A DNA stretch of 64,000 nt from Chloroflexi bacterium TSY (GTDB lineage Bacteria; Chloroflexota; Anaerolineae; Caldilineales; Caldilineaceae): contig JAHBNG010000007.1 in the NCBI GenBank assembly GCA_019217005.1, forward strand, positions 159,150-223,149, given 5' to 3'. Position 1 is the first letter of the stretch; each line of letters begins with the position of its first letter. Under the pieces are notes generated by a model. The model saw only the letters and a program-made list of their open reading frames with translations, ran no database searches and was not told the origin of the DNA. Shown in pieces: positions 9,203 through 17,772 of this stretch. The translations under genes and the position numbers were made by a program.

Positions 9203-9865
9203 CTACACAACAGACCATCCAGAGGGCGGCTTGAGCGGAACCTGCTCTCCAATTTGAGAATGAGAAACAGACGTAAGGCTTTGAGAGAGCCAGACAAACA
9301 TATCACGAAAATTGAGTCCCTTGAGCTGGAGTGGCTGACGAACTGCAATTTGTGCAAGCTTTTTCATATCCGCCCGTTGTACGCCGACAGCAAAAAAGGC
9401 AACAGACTTGCGAGCTTCTTCATCTTGAACACGCTGCGCTGCACTGCGCCATTCATCTGTTGGGGCACCATCCGTAATCATAAAGATCCAGGGGCGAAAA
9501 TAGGGAATGCCATGCTGTCGATAGATTGCCTTGCGCGCTTGAAGCTGATCGAGTGCTTGGTTGATCGCCTCTCCCATCGGCGTATTTCCCGATGGACGCA
9601 ATGGTTTGGCCTCAAATTGATATGCGGTGATAAAGTCTTGTGCCAATGCAACGCCGTTGCCGAAAGTGAGAATAGCGACCTCCACACGCATAGCGGCCAA
9701 ATCATCGGACTGAAGCGATTGTTGGAAAGCATCTAAGCCAGCATTGAGCTGTTTGATCGGCTCGCCAGACATGGAACCGGAAACGTCAAGTAACAAGATA
9801 CAAGGACACCGGGGCTCTGGATTGCTGTCATCGAATTGAACAATGTCAAGTAATTGATCGGACAT
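9203..9865 (-). CDS. TerY-type von Willebrand factor A protein
   Basis: 220 residues, essentially one vWA domain. The metal-ion-dependent adhesion site is complete: D27-V-S29-G-S31, the threonine in SGNTPMGEA, and the aspartate in ITDGAPTD. No signal peptide is seen, so it is cytoplasmic. The length and the 'LLLDVSGSM.G.PI..LN' start are characteristic of TerY. It is the first gene of the triad with the PP2C phosphatase and the kinase. TerY proteins are known from tellurite and stress-response loci, but terB/C/D/E genes are not in the window. An 82-bp gap separates it from the broken gene upstream. Confidence 0.92.
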   Translation of the reverse strand: MSDQLLDIVQFDDSNPEPRCPCILLLDVSGSMSGEPIKQLNAGLDAFQQSLQSDDLAAMRVEVAILTFGNGVALAQDFITAYQFEAKPLRPSGNTPMGEAINQALDQLQARKAIYRQHGIPYFRPWIFMITDGAPTDEWRSAAQRVQDEEARKSVAFFAVGVQRADMKKLAQIAVRQPLQLKGLNFRDMFVWLSQSLTSVSHSQIGEQVPLKPPSGWSVV

Positions 9866-9947
9866 GAGATGTGTTGAGCATATCGCGTATATTGTGTTGG
9901 GTTTATGTTAAGATTACTACGCAATTTGAGCAAAAACGTCGCGGCGA

Positions 9948-10576
9948 CTATGTATGTACTGTTTCATACCCCAGCAAGATCGGTTCGCCCCAGACTGCCC
10001 AGTTCCACTGATGTTCACCAAGCGCGTCGGTCATGAATTGGATGATGATCTCTTGGCCCGATAAGCTAGGGAGATCAATCAAGAAACGTTCCCAGGTGTT
10101 TGTTTGCTTGGGCGTGCTCCATTGACATGAATCCGGAAAGCACAAAGATTATCGCCTTCCATCAACGCACCATCGCGAATTCCCACGGCAAAACGCAAGC
10201 GCAAAGCATCTACTGTGGATGGAATCTGAACCTGATATTCACAAACAGCACTGCCAACAACAGGTGGATGTTCCCATAATGCCAATTGTTGAACCATACC
10301 ACAGCTCGCAGTTGCTACCCGGATCTCCATCAATTCTGCGCGACGAGTTGATGCCTGTCTTGCAGTAGGAAAAGCTTCCAAAAAGTCATATTGCCACACG
10401 AGAGACTGTGTCTGCAATGAATCGGTTTCTTGAGCCAGTAAATCATTCCATAGCTCTTCCTGCCATTTTAGATAGCTGATATATTGGGAAAGCTGGGTTA
10501 GAGACTGTTCATTAAGATCGGAAATGCGACGGACAATCGCATCAATTGTTTCTTTTCGAACATCCAAATTGGTCAT
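9948..10576 (-). pseudogene. Frameshifted protein with carbohydrate-binding-like carboxyl end
   Basis: Two overlapping frames join into one protein near 10125. The first (10079-10576) has a helical amino end followed by a beta-rich part ending 'CAFRIHVNG'. The second (9948-10145) continues 'TWERFLIDLPSLSGQ' to 'WAVWGEPILL'. The tail pattern (DGA...F.V.V.G, W......DL, G....I.F..D, W..WG.P) resembles NPCBM-like jelly-roll domains, which is a weak assignment. One single-base indel breaks it; decay and sequencing error cannot be told apart. It ends 82 bases before the TerY-type gene and begins 3 bases after the HNH gene, so all three may have been co-transcribed. Confidence 0.6.
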
Positions 10577-10579
10577 ATA

Positions 10580-11095
10580 TTATGCTGCTCGAACGCCCAT
10601 CAGACGTTCCCATGATGTAGCCGCAATCGGATTGCTAAGCAACACAAGGGCCACATAAGTGGGTTCAAAGGGTTTGCGCATCAACTTCATCATTGCTTCG
10701 TCTGGTGTTCGAGATCCCTTCTTCTGATTACAATGTTTACACGCAGTTACTAGATTGAGCCAATCGTGTGCGCCTCCCCAGCTGCGTGGTCGGACGTGAT
10801 CGACTGTTAAATGATTGCGTCCCGGTGTTGTGCCACAATATTGGCACGCATGGGCATCCCGTAACATCACCGCCGCACGGGTCGGTGGGACTTTTCGATG
10901 GGGCAAACGCACATATTGCACCAGCCGAATCACGAGTGGAACCGCCATACTTTGGGTTGCGCTGCGCAACATTTCAGAGGTCGTCTCGATTAGCTCTGCT
11001 TTTTTTCGCAACACCAATACAATAGCACGACGCACAGAGACTAGACTGAGGGGTTCATAACTGGCATTAAGAACAAGAACCTGCTTCGCCATAGC
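10580..11095 (-). CDS. HNH endonuclease family protein
   Basis: About 171 residues. It opens [18 protein letters not shown], the standard start of a widespread bacterial HNH family. The nuclease core is CQYCG (residues ~80-84), then [13 protein letters not shown], and [13 protein letters not shown]. The two CxxC pairs bind zinc and the His/Asn residues form the HNH site. The ATG at 11095 was chosen because the family starts there; the frame runs 16 codons further upstream without conserved sequence. It is transcribed with the broken gene at 9948-10576, three bases away. The function in the cell is unknown; it is not part of a restriction system visible here. Confidence 0.9.
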   Translation of the reverse strand, partial: AMAKQVLVLNASYEPLSLVSVRRAIVLVLRKKAELIETTSEMLRSATQSMAVPLVIRLVQYVRLPHRKVPPTRAAVMLRDAHACQYCGTTPGRNHLTVDHVRPRSWGGAHDWLNLVTACKHCNQKKGSRTPDEAMMKLMRKPFEPTYVALVLLSNPIAATSWERLMGVRAA

Positions 11096-11332
11096 GTTCT
11101 CGGATATTTTTGCGTGGGCATATGTATTTTCGGTAGACCGCAATCGTTAGATTCTTCGCTCCACTCGAGAATGACACGATTGTGGTCTACTGATTTTACT
11201 ACCGATACCCTATTTTGATGGAATTTTTTCTAAATAGAGTACTTACAGCGATGTTGGGTCATCTATTTGCACAATTTCGTCTGCTGAGCATATAAACATT
11301 GTAGCAGGAAATCTGTAGGAAACCAAACGAAA
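11096..11332. other. Spacer upstream of HNH gene
   Basis: About 240 bases that probably hold the promoter for the minus-strand HNH gene; no clear -35/-10 pair or terminator can be defended. Confidence 0.3.
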
Positions 11333-11722
11333 CTAAAAAGGCAAATAAGTCGCGACGGTTCCACTACGCTGAACAATGCCCCACAAAAAAATACAGACGA
11401 CTGCCATTGCAATCGTCTGTACTCCTTCATCCTCGATGCCACCAAAGTAGGAATATCCTGCAGGTAGCGTAATCACAGCAACCACCCCATACAGAATATG
11501 CAAAAAAGGGCGAGCAAGCGCGCCACTTCCAAATTGAAAATAGAGGAACCAACCAAGCAAAAACTGACCAATCAGCAACAGTTCTCCAATAACGGCAGCA
11601 CCGTACCAGTTCCCATCAAGAGGCTGTTTGCGAATACGTAAAAAAATTGCCCAAATTGCCAAGACAGCAAGAAAATAGGTCGCTGTGCGTGCCAAACCGA
11701 CATGTACAATCAACAGATTCAT
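11333..11722 (-). CDS. Small four-helix membrane protein of unknown function
   Basis: 129 residues with four hydrophobic segments (about 5-28, 40-62, 70-92, 100-122). I do not recognise the family. The start is the ATG at 11722, preceded by AAGGAAG. The same frame runs on to 12244, but that extension is antisense to the IS630 transposase and is accidental. The IS630-type element begins 11 bases upstream (11734), right at the ribosome site, so the gene has been cut off from its original promoter and may be silent or driven from the IS. Confidence 0.6.
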   Translation of the reverse strand: MNLLIVHVGLARTATYFLAVLAIWAIFLRIRKQPLDGNWYGAAVIGELLLIGQFLLGWFLYFQFGSGALARPFLHILYGVVAVITLPAGYSYFGGIEDEGVQTIAMAVVCIFLWGIVQRSGTVATYLPF

Positions 11723-11733
11723 GTTCTTCCTTA

Positions 11734-12967
11734 GTGTTTTGTCAGATAAGTTATAATACGGTAAACTCTGCCAGAAAGTGACTAAAAAAACGAGGAGGCA
11801 GAGAGAAATGAAGCAAGTATATAAAGTTAAACTAAGTGATAAAGACAGAAATGAATTAAGGCGAATAACGGCAAAAGGAAAAGAGAACGTAAGAAAGATA
11901 AGAAGGGCACATATTCTGCTCTTGTCAGATGGAGGAAAAACAGACAGAGAAATCATGGAACGAGTGGGAGTGACGCGAGCAACGGTGGTGCGAATCCGCA
12001 AAAGATATGTGACGGAAGGGCTAACCAAAGCCCTAGAAGAGAGGCCAAGAAGCGGACGACCAGTCGAGATTAGTAACGAAGCCAGAGCCAAAATCACGGC
12101 ACTAGCGTGTACGAAAGGACCAGATGGGCGAAGCCGATGGACTTTAAGGCTGCTAGCAACCACAGCGGTTGAGTTAAAGTTTGTGGAAGACATTTCACAT
12201 GAAACCGTGAGTGAAATTCTGAAAAAAACGAACTGAAACCCCATTTGAAGGTGCAGTGGTGTATCGGAAAGTTAACACCTACATACTTGTGGCACATGGA
12301 ACAAATCTTGGACCTCTATGCACAGCCCTATGACCCCAAGAATCCTCTCTGGTGGGTGTTACGATGAAAACCTTGTCAGCTCTTGGGCGATACAATCGTG
12401 CCGATTGAGATGAAACCAGGCAAGAAATGGCGCTATGATCATCACTATGAACGCAAGGGCATCTGTTACATCTTGATTGCTTACCAGCCACACACTGGAC
12501 AGCGGGTTGTTCAGATTACCGAACGGCGCAGAGGCCAAGAGTATGCTCGCTTCATGCATGATCTCAAAACGAAACACAATCCTGATGCCGATTCATTACA
12601 GATTGTTCAGGATAATCTCAACATTCATTCACCCAGTTCCTTCTACACCATCTTTTCGCCTGAGGAAGCTTTCGCTCTGGCTCAGCACTTTCAGATGGTT
12701 TATACCCCCCGTCAACGGGAGTTGGCTTAATATGGTTGAAATTGAACTCTCGGTTATCACTCGCCAAGTTCTTGATCGCCGCATTGATTCCAAAGAGCTT
12801 CTTGAGACTGTTGTCCTTGCTCTTGTCAACGAGCGCAATGAACAATCCGCTACCATTCAATGGCAATTTACCCCCGCTCTCGCTCGCCAGAAGTTCCAGC
12901 GTTTCTATCCTGTTTTGGATACCGATTCTGATGACCAACCTGTATCATAACTTATCTGACAAAACAC
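11734..12967 (+). mobile_element. IS630-family insertion sequence (decayed, 1234 bp)
   Basis: Inverted ends GTGTTTTGTCAGATAAGTTA and its complement are flanked by TA on both sides (11732-11733 and 12968-12969), the TA duplication expected of IS630/Tc1-type elements. It carries one transposase reading broken by several indels. Its right end abuts an 85-bp dispersed repeat at 12968. Confidence 0.88.
11778..12950 (+). pseudogene. IS630-type transposase, multiply frameshifted
   Basis: The helix-turn-helix amino part (11778-12236, 'TDREIMERVGVTRATVVRIR') is followed by frames holding the DDE core: an Asp in DEKPCQLLGD after a shift near 12365, then an Asp in VQDNLNIH near 12615, and the Glu in NMVEIELSV after a shift near 12725. 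Breaks lie near 12230 (an A-rich run), 12365 and 12720. All catalytic residues remain, so decay looks recent, but no single protein can be made. The true start may be the ATG at 11808 (MKQVYKVKL), after AGGAGGCAG. Confidence 0.8.
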
Positions 12968-13053
12968 TAGTGCTTATCCAAAAAGTTCTGTGACGATGAC
13001 TTCCTGCTCGAGAATCTGGTTGGATTCACAACCATTTTTCGGATAGGTTCTTA
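12968..13053. repeat. 85-bp dispersed repeat, copy 2
   Basis: Same family as 9109-9193. It starts with the TA that is also the IS630 target and ends exactly at the stop codon of the glycosidase-like lipoprotein gene (13051-13053). It contains the hairpin GGTTGgattcaCAACC. Confidence 0.7.
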
Positions 13054-14469
13054 ACCCGGTGCGTGAACGCTCAAATATTGTTCTAAGACGCCGGCCGCAG
13101 GGCCTGCCAGATCATAGCTCAACCACTGTGCGCTTGTTCCCAACCCATAAATAGAGCCGCCGATCACATAATCATCCTGCTGCATCGCCTGATCAAACCA
13201 GACCAACTGTTCGATATAGGCCCCTGGTCCCCACAAACCATACCCATTTTCTGCCCAGTAGGACTGGAAATCACGCCAACCACGCACATCCGAAGGTCCA
13301 GGACGACCGGCCTGAACCAATCCATCCACACCACACTCGGTGAACACGAGCGGAATTGCTAGTTGAGCAGGCTTCAGAAATTGATTATAGACTTTGCGGT
13401 ATCGCAACGTCAACCATCCATCGTCTTGAGGCGACACGCCGGGATAACGCCCTTTATCAGCGCTTGTGCTTAGATAATAGATCGTTGGGGCTGAGTACTC
13501 GTGCAGCCCCAGCCATCCATTGTACTGCTGGGCGGTACGGATTGCAGGCAAAAAATACTCCCAGAGAGGCAAATCCGGCCCACCAGTGGCAAAATTTCCG
13601 ACTACGCTTCGAATGCCACGATCACCCAATAAGCGGATGCGCTCCGACTCAAAATCGGCTAAGCGTTTCATCTCATCAGCGGAGTTGGCAACTGGTTCGT
13701 TATAGGCAATCCAACCATCAAAATAGGGGCGACGTCGATCATCGTCGGCAAATGGCAACAACTGTTCTACAAATGAACGAGCGGTTCCATAGGGATCGCC
13801 CATTGCACTCAACTGGAGCTGTTGAATCGGGAGTCGTCCAATCAATGCCGTTCGAGGTGACGTTTGCTTGATCTGCGCAGCGAAGTTTGCATCCAGCTCC
13901 AATGTTGTAACAACCGTCATGGCTTGCGTTTGAAGGAGGTCAAAAAGTTCAGGTACGTTGCGCTCGACGTGAACACCCAGTTTGCTTGGTGGTCCAGGCG
14001 GAAAGGGTGTAGCCTGCGGCGTAGGGGTAGGAAGTGGCTCTGTTGGTGTGGGCGTCTCTTCGGGCGTGAAAGTTGCCGTAGGCTCCTGTGCGACTGCCAC
14101 TGCTGCATCATCACCGCTATTTTCCACATAGGGTAAATAGGTCTTATGTTGCGCATCTTTCGGTGTTGCAAGCAAGCTCGAACGAGCAACGGGTGTTGAT
14201 GTTGCTGTTGAGAGAGGCGTGGGTGTTGGTATCGGCGAAGAAGGAGAGGTGGGCGAAGGCGTGGGTGTCTCCCGATTGCGTCCACAAGCAGTTGCAATCA
14301 ACGTGACCATACTGCTCAACGTCGTAGTCAAAAAATGCCGTCTGTTCCACCGACCTTGCTGAGAATCATCAACATCTTGCTCCATGCTGTCGGGCAGCTC
14401 TCTCTCATGCTGTTCTGATGGTTCTTCAGTATTATCTTGTTCCAACTCGTATGCTTTATCGATTGTCAC
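13051..14469 (-). CDS. Secreted glycoside-hydrolase-like lipoprotein (clan GH-A-type barrel)
   Basis: 472 residues. After an acidic start comes RRHFL and a hydrophobic stretch ending in the lipobox-like ATAC, which suggests export (possibly Tat) and lipid anchoring. Residues ~68-165 are a Pro/Thr/Ser-rich linker. The rest looks like a TIM-barrel glycosidase of the GH-A type: YNEPV supplies a candidate acid/base Glu and FTECGVDG a candidate nucleophile Glu, each at the end of a hydrophobic strand. The substrate cannot be told. The stop codon coincides with the end of an 85-bp repeat. The acidic first 40 residues could be artefactual if a later start is used; I kept the longest frame because no better ribosome site is seen. 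Confidence 0.75.
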   Translation of the reverse strand: MTIDKAYELEQDNTEEPSEQHERELPDSMEQDVDDSQQGRWNRRHFLTTTLSSMVTLIATACGRNRETPTPSPTSPSSPIPTPTPLSTATSTPVARSSLLATPKDAQHKTYLPYVENSGDDAAVAVAQEPTATFTPEETPTPTEPLPTPTPQATPFPPGPPSKLGVHVERNVPELFDLLQTQAMTVVTTLELDANFAAQIKQTSPRTALIGRLPIQQLQLSAMGDPYGTARSFVEQLLPFADDDRRRPYFDGWIAYNEPVANSADEMKRLADFESERIRLLGDRGIRSVVGNFATGGPDLPLWEYFLPAIRTAQQYNGWLGLHEYSAPTIYYLSTSADKGRYPGVSPQDDGWLTLRYRKVYNQFLKPAQLAIPLVFTECGVDGLVQAGRPGPSDVRGWRDFQSYWAENGYGLWGPGAYIEQLVWFDQAMQQDDYVIGGSIYGLGTSAQWLSYDLAGPAAGVLEQYLSVHAPG

Positions 14470-14655
14470 CCTCTCACCTTCTCATCTTATCAGGAAAGCA
14501 GCCTGTTTGAGATTGCCCCAAATTCAATTATGACTTACAATAAGACGTAATGCCAATGTGAATCTGTTCCACATGGCGTTGACTCCGTCTGGCTCATCTA
14601 TCTCAAATGTGCTCTGTTGTACATGAGCCTCATTCAATTCATTTTGGAGGACAAC

Positions 14656-14922
14656 ATGCAAAAGTATAAGGTTTCGATCGAATACTGTGTACAGTGAAAC
14701 TACACGCCTCGAGCCGTCAGTTTGACGCAACAACTAACAGAGAATTTCACCCCGGCAATTGAATCCCTCACCTTGATTCCATCAGGTGGAGGTCGGTTTG
14801 AAGTCATGGTTGGCGATGAGTTGATCTATAGCAAGCTAGAAACAGGTCGTCATGCCGAAGATGGCGAAGTAGCTGGCTTGTTTGAGAAGAAGGTCGGCCT
14901 TGAGCCTGTTGCAGCTGATTAG
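14656..14922 (+). CDS. SelW/Rdx-family selenoprotein with in-frame UGA (selenocysteine)
   Basis: The ATG at 14656 follows TTGGAGG with five bases between. The frame reads MQKYKVSIEYCVQ, then TGA at 14695-14697, then NYTPRAVSLTQQL and on to a stop at 14920-14922: 88 residues counting selenocysteine at position 14. The CxxU motif, 'Y.PRA..L...L', 'LIPSGGGRFEV' and 'IYSKLETGRHAE' are hallmarks of the SelW/SelT/SelH (Rdx) thioredoxin-like family, where this position is Sec or Cys. Translation from a later start would lose the redox motif. A small stem-loop follows the UGA at bacterial-SECIS distance. Sec machinery is not in the window. The role is probably redox; partners are unknown. Confidence 0.85.
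14713..14728 (+). promoter_or_regulatory. Candidate bacterial SECIS stem-loop
   Basis: CGTCA (14715-14719) pairs with TGACG (14723-14727) around the loop GTT, with a further G-C pair if one C is bulged. The loop G lies 22 bases after the UGA, inside the short window used by bacterial SECIS elements, and the hairpin is within the coding sequence as expected. Confidence 0.5.
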
Positions 14923-14930
14923 AAATCAGT

Positions 14931-14980
14931 GGTCAGTATTCAGTATACGGCGACGTTTGGCTGATTACCGAATACTGACC
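14931..14980 (+). terminator. Hairpin after the selenoprotein gene
   Basis: GGTCAGTATTC (14931-14941) and GAATACTGACC (14970-14980) form an 11-bp perfect stem with a 28-base loop just after the stop codon. It lacks a strong T-run, so it may be a terminator, an mRNA stabiliser or a palindromic repeat. Confidence 0.4.
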
Positions 14981-15007
14981 AACTGTCGTTTATCTATACC
15001 TGATTCC

Positions 15008-15926
15008 TCACATTCCGGTTGGTAAATCCACAAATTCAAATGTAATGTCGAACCGTTCAGCCAAGTGTTTGCCTAATGCTTGGACGCCCACGGTTTCAGT
15101 GGTATAGTGTCCTCCATAAATCACATTAATTCCGGGGTGGTTCAGAATTAGGTTTACACTTTTGATACATAGATAAAAATCTATATGAGGTCATTTTCTG
15201 CCTGAGCATGGCTCAAAGTAGAAAATATAAACATCTTTTCTCTTTGCAAAAATGTAAACCTAATTGTCCGCCTAAAATGAACCACCCCTTAATTCCGGCA
15301 TTCAATGCATCATAATATTGAGCGTGGCTCGTCTCGCCCGTTAGGAAGGTATCGCACCCAAGCACAGCTGCATCTTCGATGTGGTTTGCGCCCGAACCGC
15401 TTAAAATCCCCACTCGTTGGACCGTTTTCGGTCCATGAGCCAATACAACCTTGACTGGCCCCACCATTTTTTCAAAACGAACAACCAACTCGTCTACATT
15501 CATCTTCTCGGGTGCCATACAGAGGGCCGCAAGATTGGTGCCATTCACGGCTCCCCACCAATCGATCACGTCAAGTCCTAATCGCCGTGCAAGTTCCGCG
15601 TTATTGCCGATTTCAGGGTGTGCATCAAGAGCAAGGTGGGCAGCGTACAGGTTGAGGCTGGCCTGCATAAATGAATGCACGAGCTTGGCGTAGGAACCAA
15701 CGAGTCGTTTTTGGGGCCCCCAGAAAATGCCATGATGAACAAGCATCAGATCGGCATGTCGGTCCAATGCAGCGTCAACACAGGGTTGGTGAGCATCTAC
15801 CAACCCCACGATTCGTTCAATATCATCACGGCCTTCAATTTGCAAACCTTGCGGGCCATAGTCTTTGATTTCGCTGATGCGAAGATAGTCGTCCAAATAA
15901 GCAACGATGTCTGTGCGTTTTGCCAT
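15008..15926 (-). pseudogene. Nif3-like dinuclear metal protein, interrupted by a 155-bp element
   Basis: Nif3/YqfO family: LVHHGIFWG near residue 65 and [19 protein letters not shown] near residue 97 supply metal-binding His/Asp residues, and [12 protein letters not shown] supplies the late glutamate/histidine. The frame stops inside an inserted element, giving a 237-residue product with a foreign tail. Removing 155 bases plus one 8-bp duplication joins the frame at 'ALNAGI' to '[15 protein letters not shown]' and ends at 15008: 756 bases, 251 residues, normal for the short Nif3 form. The lost part holds the conserved GGHY.TE motif needed for the metal site, so the current gene is probably inactive. 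Confidence 0.88.
15134..15288. mobile_element. 155-bp non-coding insertion element with 8-bp duplication
   Basis: Ends are GGGGTGGTTCA and its complement, with a second matching block (AATTAGGTTTACA) further inside each end. It is flanked by TTAATTCC on both sides (15126-15133 and 15289-15296). It is not related to the 215-bp family. No coding sequence. Confidence 0.85.
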
Positions 15927-16110
15927 TTTTATATTTACCTGTGAGTCATAACATGGACATCCGAATCATACGCTATTATAACGCAAATATCGTATTCTCC
16001 CATTCCTGCTCCCAAACCAAAACGCACCCCCGTTTGGCGAGGATAGGCCAATCACGAACTTTGCCGCCCAGCGTTAGCGAAGCGCCGGTTAAGCGAAAAA
16101 ACACCAGACT
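15927..16110. other. Spacer upstream of Nif3 gene
   Basis: No gene. The promoter of the minus-strand Nif3 gene should lie here, but no clear motif stands out. Confidence 0.3.
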
Positions 16111-16325
16111 CAGTAGATCCAAATTTGGCGTTTTTGGCGATTTTCAGTCGAGATTGCAGGGATTTTGGAGTCATTTATTCAGATTTCGGTTACAGAAAAC
16201 AACCTATTTCATATCTGAAAATCGCCCAAATCTAACGCAAAAACTAGATATCGACCGGCAAATTTGTATTTATGTCAACTGTTTAGCCAGAATTCTCTCT
16301 CAAAACCTGAAATTTGGATCTACTG
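16111..16325. mobile_element. 215-bp MITE-like element, copy B
   Basis: 215 bp in reverse orientation to copies A, C, D and F, with CAGTAGATCCAAATTT ends. Flanks are AGACT (16106-16110) and AGTCT (16326-16330), one mismatch in the duplication. Intergenic insertion between Nif3 and the glycosyltransferase gene. Confidence 0.9.
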
Positions 16326-16384
16326 AGTCTAAAAAACAAGAACGGTTTTTTTGGAATCCGTGTGGTTGACAAAGGCCAGAAAGA

Positions 16385-16434
16385 TTAGCGCCGGTTGAGT
16401 AGCCGAAGGCGTATCGAAACCAAAGCGGGTCAAC
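16385..16434 (-). repeat. REP-like repeat (GGTTTCGATACGC family), copy 1
   Basis: Reverse-strand copy of the motif GGTTTCGATACGC..CTACTCAACCGGCGCT, also present at 25211-25300 and 46130-46208. The following bases (GAGATCCTGTTGA, 16440-16452) recur at 23409-23421. Confidence 0.6.
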
Positions 16435-16545
16435 CACATGAGATCCTGTTGAATCACAAAAACCCGCTAAGGCGAGCCGAGGAAACTATGAATCACGCTA
16501 CTAGGTTTTTCCGTGTTTTCACCCTTCATCGGGTAGAATGCAATC

Positions 16546-17772
16546 ATGCATATCGGCGTTTTAACCCATAACTATCCACGATTTCCAGGCGATTTTAGCG
16601 GCATCTTTGTCGAGGCGCTTTGCGAAGAATTGGTGACGCAACGACAGGACGTCACCATTTGGGCGCCCTACGACCCAGCCTATCAGCGTCCTCTCAATGG
16701 GACGGTTCGCCTACAGCTTTATCGTTATGTATGGCCCAGGCATCTTCATCGACTTGGCTATATGCGTTCTATGGAGTCGGATCTTGCTCTACGCTTCGAC
16801 TCCTATCTTCTTGGTCCTGCCATGCTGAGTTCAGCAGTCGGGACAATCCTTCGCCAAGCGCGTCGGCAACGGCCAGATGTACTCCATGCCCATTGGCTGC
16901 TACCCAATGGCTTTGTCGGTGCGATTGTGAGCCGCATCTTGGGGATTCCGCTCGTGGTGTCCGTTCCTGGTTCAGATGCGCTGATCGCCAAGCAGAATGC
17001 TCTCTTTCGCAATATGGCTCGCTTTGTCTTCAACCAAGCTGATTTGTTGACGGCTAACAGTGTGGCCCTGCGCGACAGCATTGTCGAGATTGGTGCTGAT
17101 CCGGCTAAGTTCGATATGATTATCTATGGTACAGATCCAAACGCATTGCGCCCTGATCCAACTGGGGTTACAGAATTGCGAACCCGTTTAAAAATTCCAG
17201 ATGAGGATGTCATTTTCCTGGTGGTTGGACGTATGGTGGTGAAAAAGGGTTTTGATATATTCTTGCGCGCTCTGGCCTCTCCTGCACTGCAGAATCGCCA
17301 CATCACGGCTGTTTTGGTTGGTCAGGGCGATGAGTGGCTGGTTTGGCAACAACTTGGTGCAGAGTTGGGGCTTGCAGAGCGACTTCGTTGGGTGGGCAAT
17401 GTGCCCATTAATGAGATCGCAATTTACTATAATTTGGCCGATGGTTTGGTGATGCCTTCTGTGAGCAAACCTGCCGATGGACTCAACGTTTGTGTGCTGG
17501 ACGCAATGAGTTGTGGCAAACCAGTGGTGGGGAGTAACGTGGCGGGCAATCCATTGGCTATTGTGGATGGCAAGACGGGGTTGATCGTTGCGGAGCAGGA
17601 TGCAGACGCGTTGGCAAGTGCGCTGATTCGTTTGGTAGACGATTCTGATTTGAGAAGACGTATGGGGAGAGCGAGTCGGGCGCGGATTGAGAATGAGCTT
17701 GGGTGGCCACATCTGGCACAACGGTACATTGAGCATTTTGGGCGGTTGCGAGGTAGAGCCGCGGTTCTATGA
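16546..17772 (+). CDS. Glycosyltransferase family 4 protein
   Basis: 408 residues with two Rossmann-like halves. The amino half starts MHIGVLTHNYPRFPGDFSG (acceptor side) and holds HAHWLLPNGFVGA. The carboxyl half has FLVVGRMVVKKGFD (start of the nucleotide-sugar side), WVGNVP, VMPSVSKPADGLNVCVLDAM and CGKPVVGSNVAGNP, the usual GT4 donor-site pattern with Asp at the second acidic position. No signal or membrane segment is seen, so it acts at the cytoplasmic face. It overlaps the epimerase gene by four bases (ATGA), showing translational coupling. With the epimerase and aminotransferase it probably builds an amino- or deoxy-sugar into a surface glycan or lipid. A start with no strong ribosome site was kept because the family begins there. 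Confidence 0.93.
   Translation: MHIGVLTHNYPRFPGDFSGIFVEALCEELVTQRQDVTIWAPYDPAYQRPLNGTVRLQLYRYVWPRHLHRLGYMRSMESDLALRFDSYLLGPAMLSSAVGTILRQARRQRPDVLHAHWLLPNGFVGAIVSRILGIPLVVSVPGSDALIAKQNALFRNMARFVFNQADLLTANSVALRDSIVEIGADPAKFDMIIYGTDPNALRPDPTGVTELRTRLKIPDEDVIFLVVGRMVVKKGFDIFLRALASPALQNRHITAVLVGQGDEWLVWQQLGAELGLAERLRWVGNVPINEIAIYYNLADGLVMPSVSKPADGLNVCVLDAMSCGKPVVGSNVAGNPLAIVDGKTGLIVAEQDADALASALIRLVDDSDLRRRMGRASRARIENELGWPHLAQRYIEHFGRLRGRAAVL

Noticed and set aside
11333..12244. 303-codon open frame covering the membrane protein and its upstream DNA
   Set aside because: The upstream two thirds are antisense to the IS630 transposase; the real gene starts at 11722 with its own ribosome site.
14722..14922. 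Short gene starting after the UGA
   Set aside because: Conserved SelW sequence and a good ribosome site lie upstream of the UGA, so the frame begins at 14656.
16111..16369. Open frame of ~58-80 codons inside the 215-bp element (also in copies C, D, E)
   Set aside because: It is broken in the diverged copies A and F and has no ribosome site, so it is not conserved as protein.
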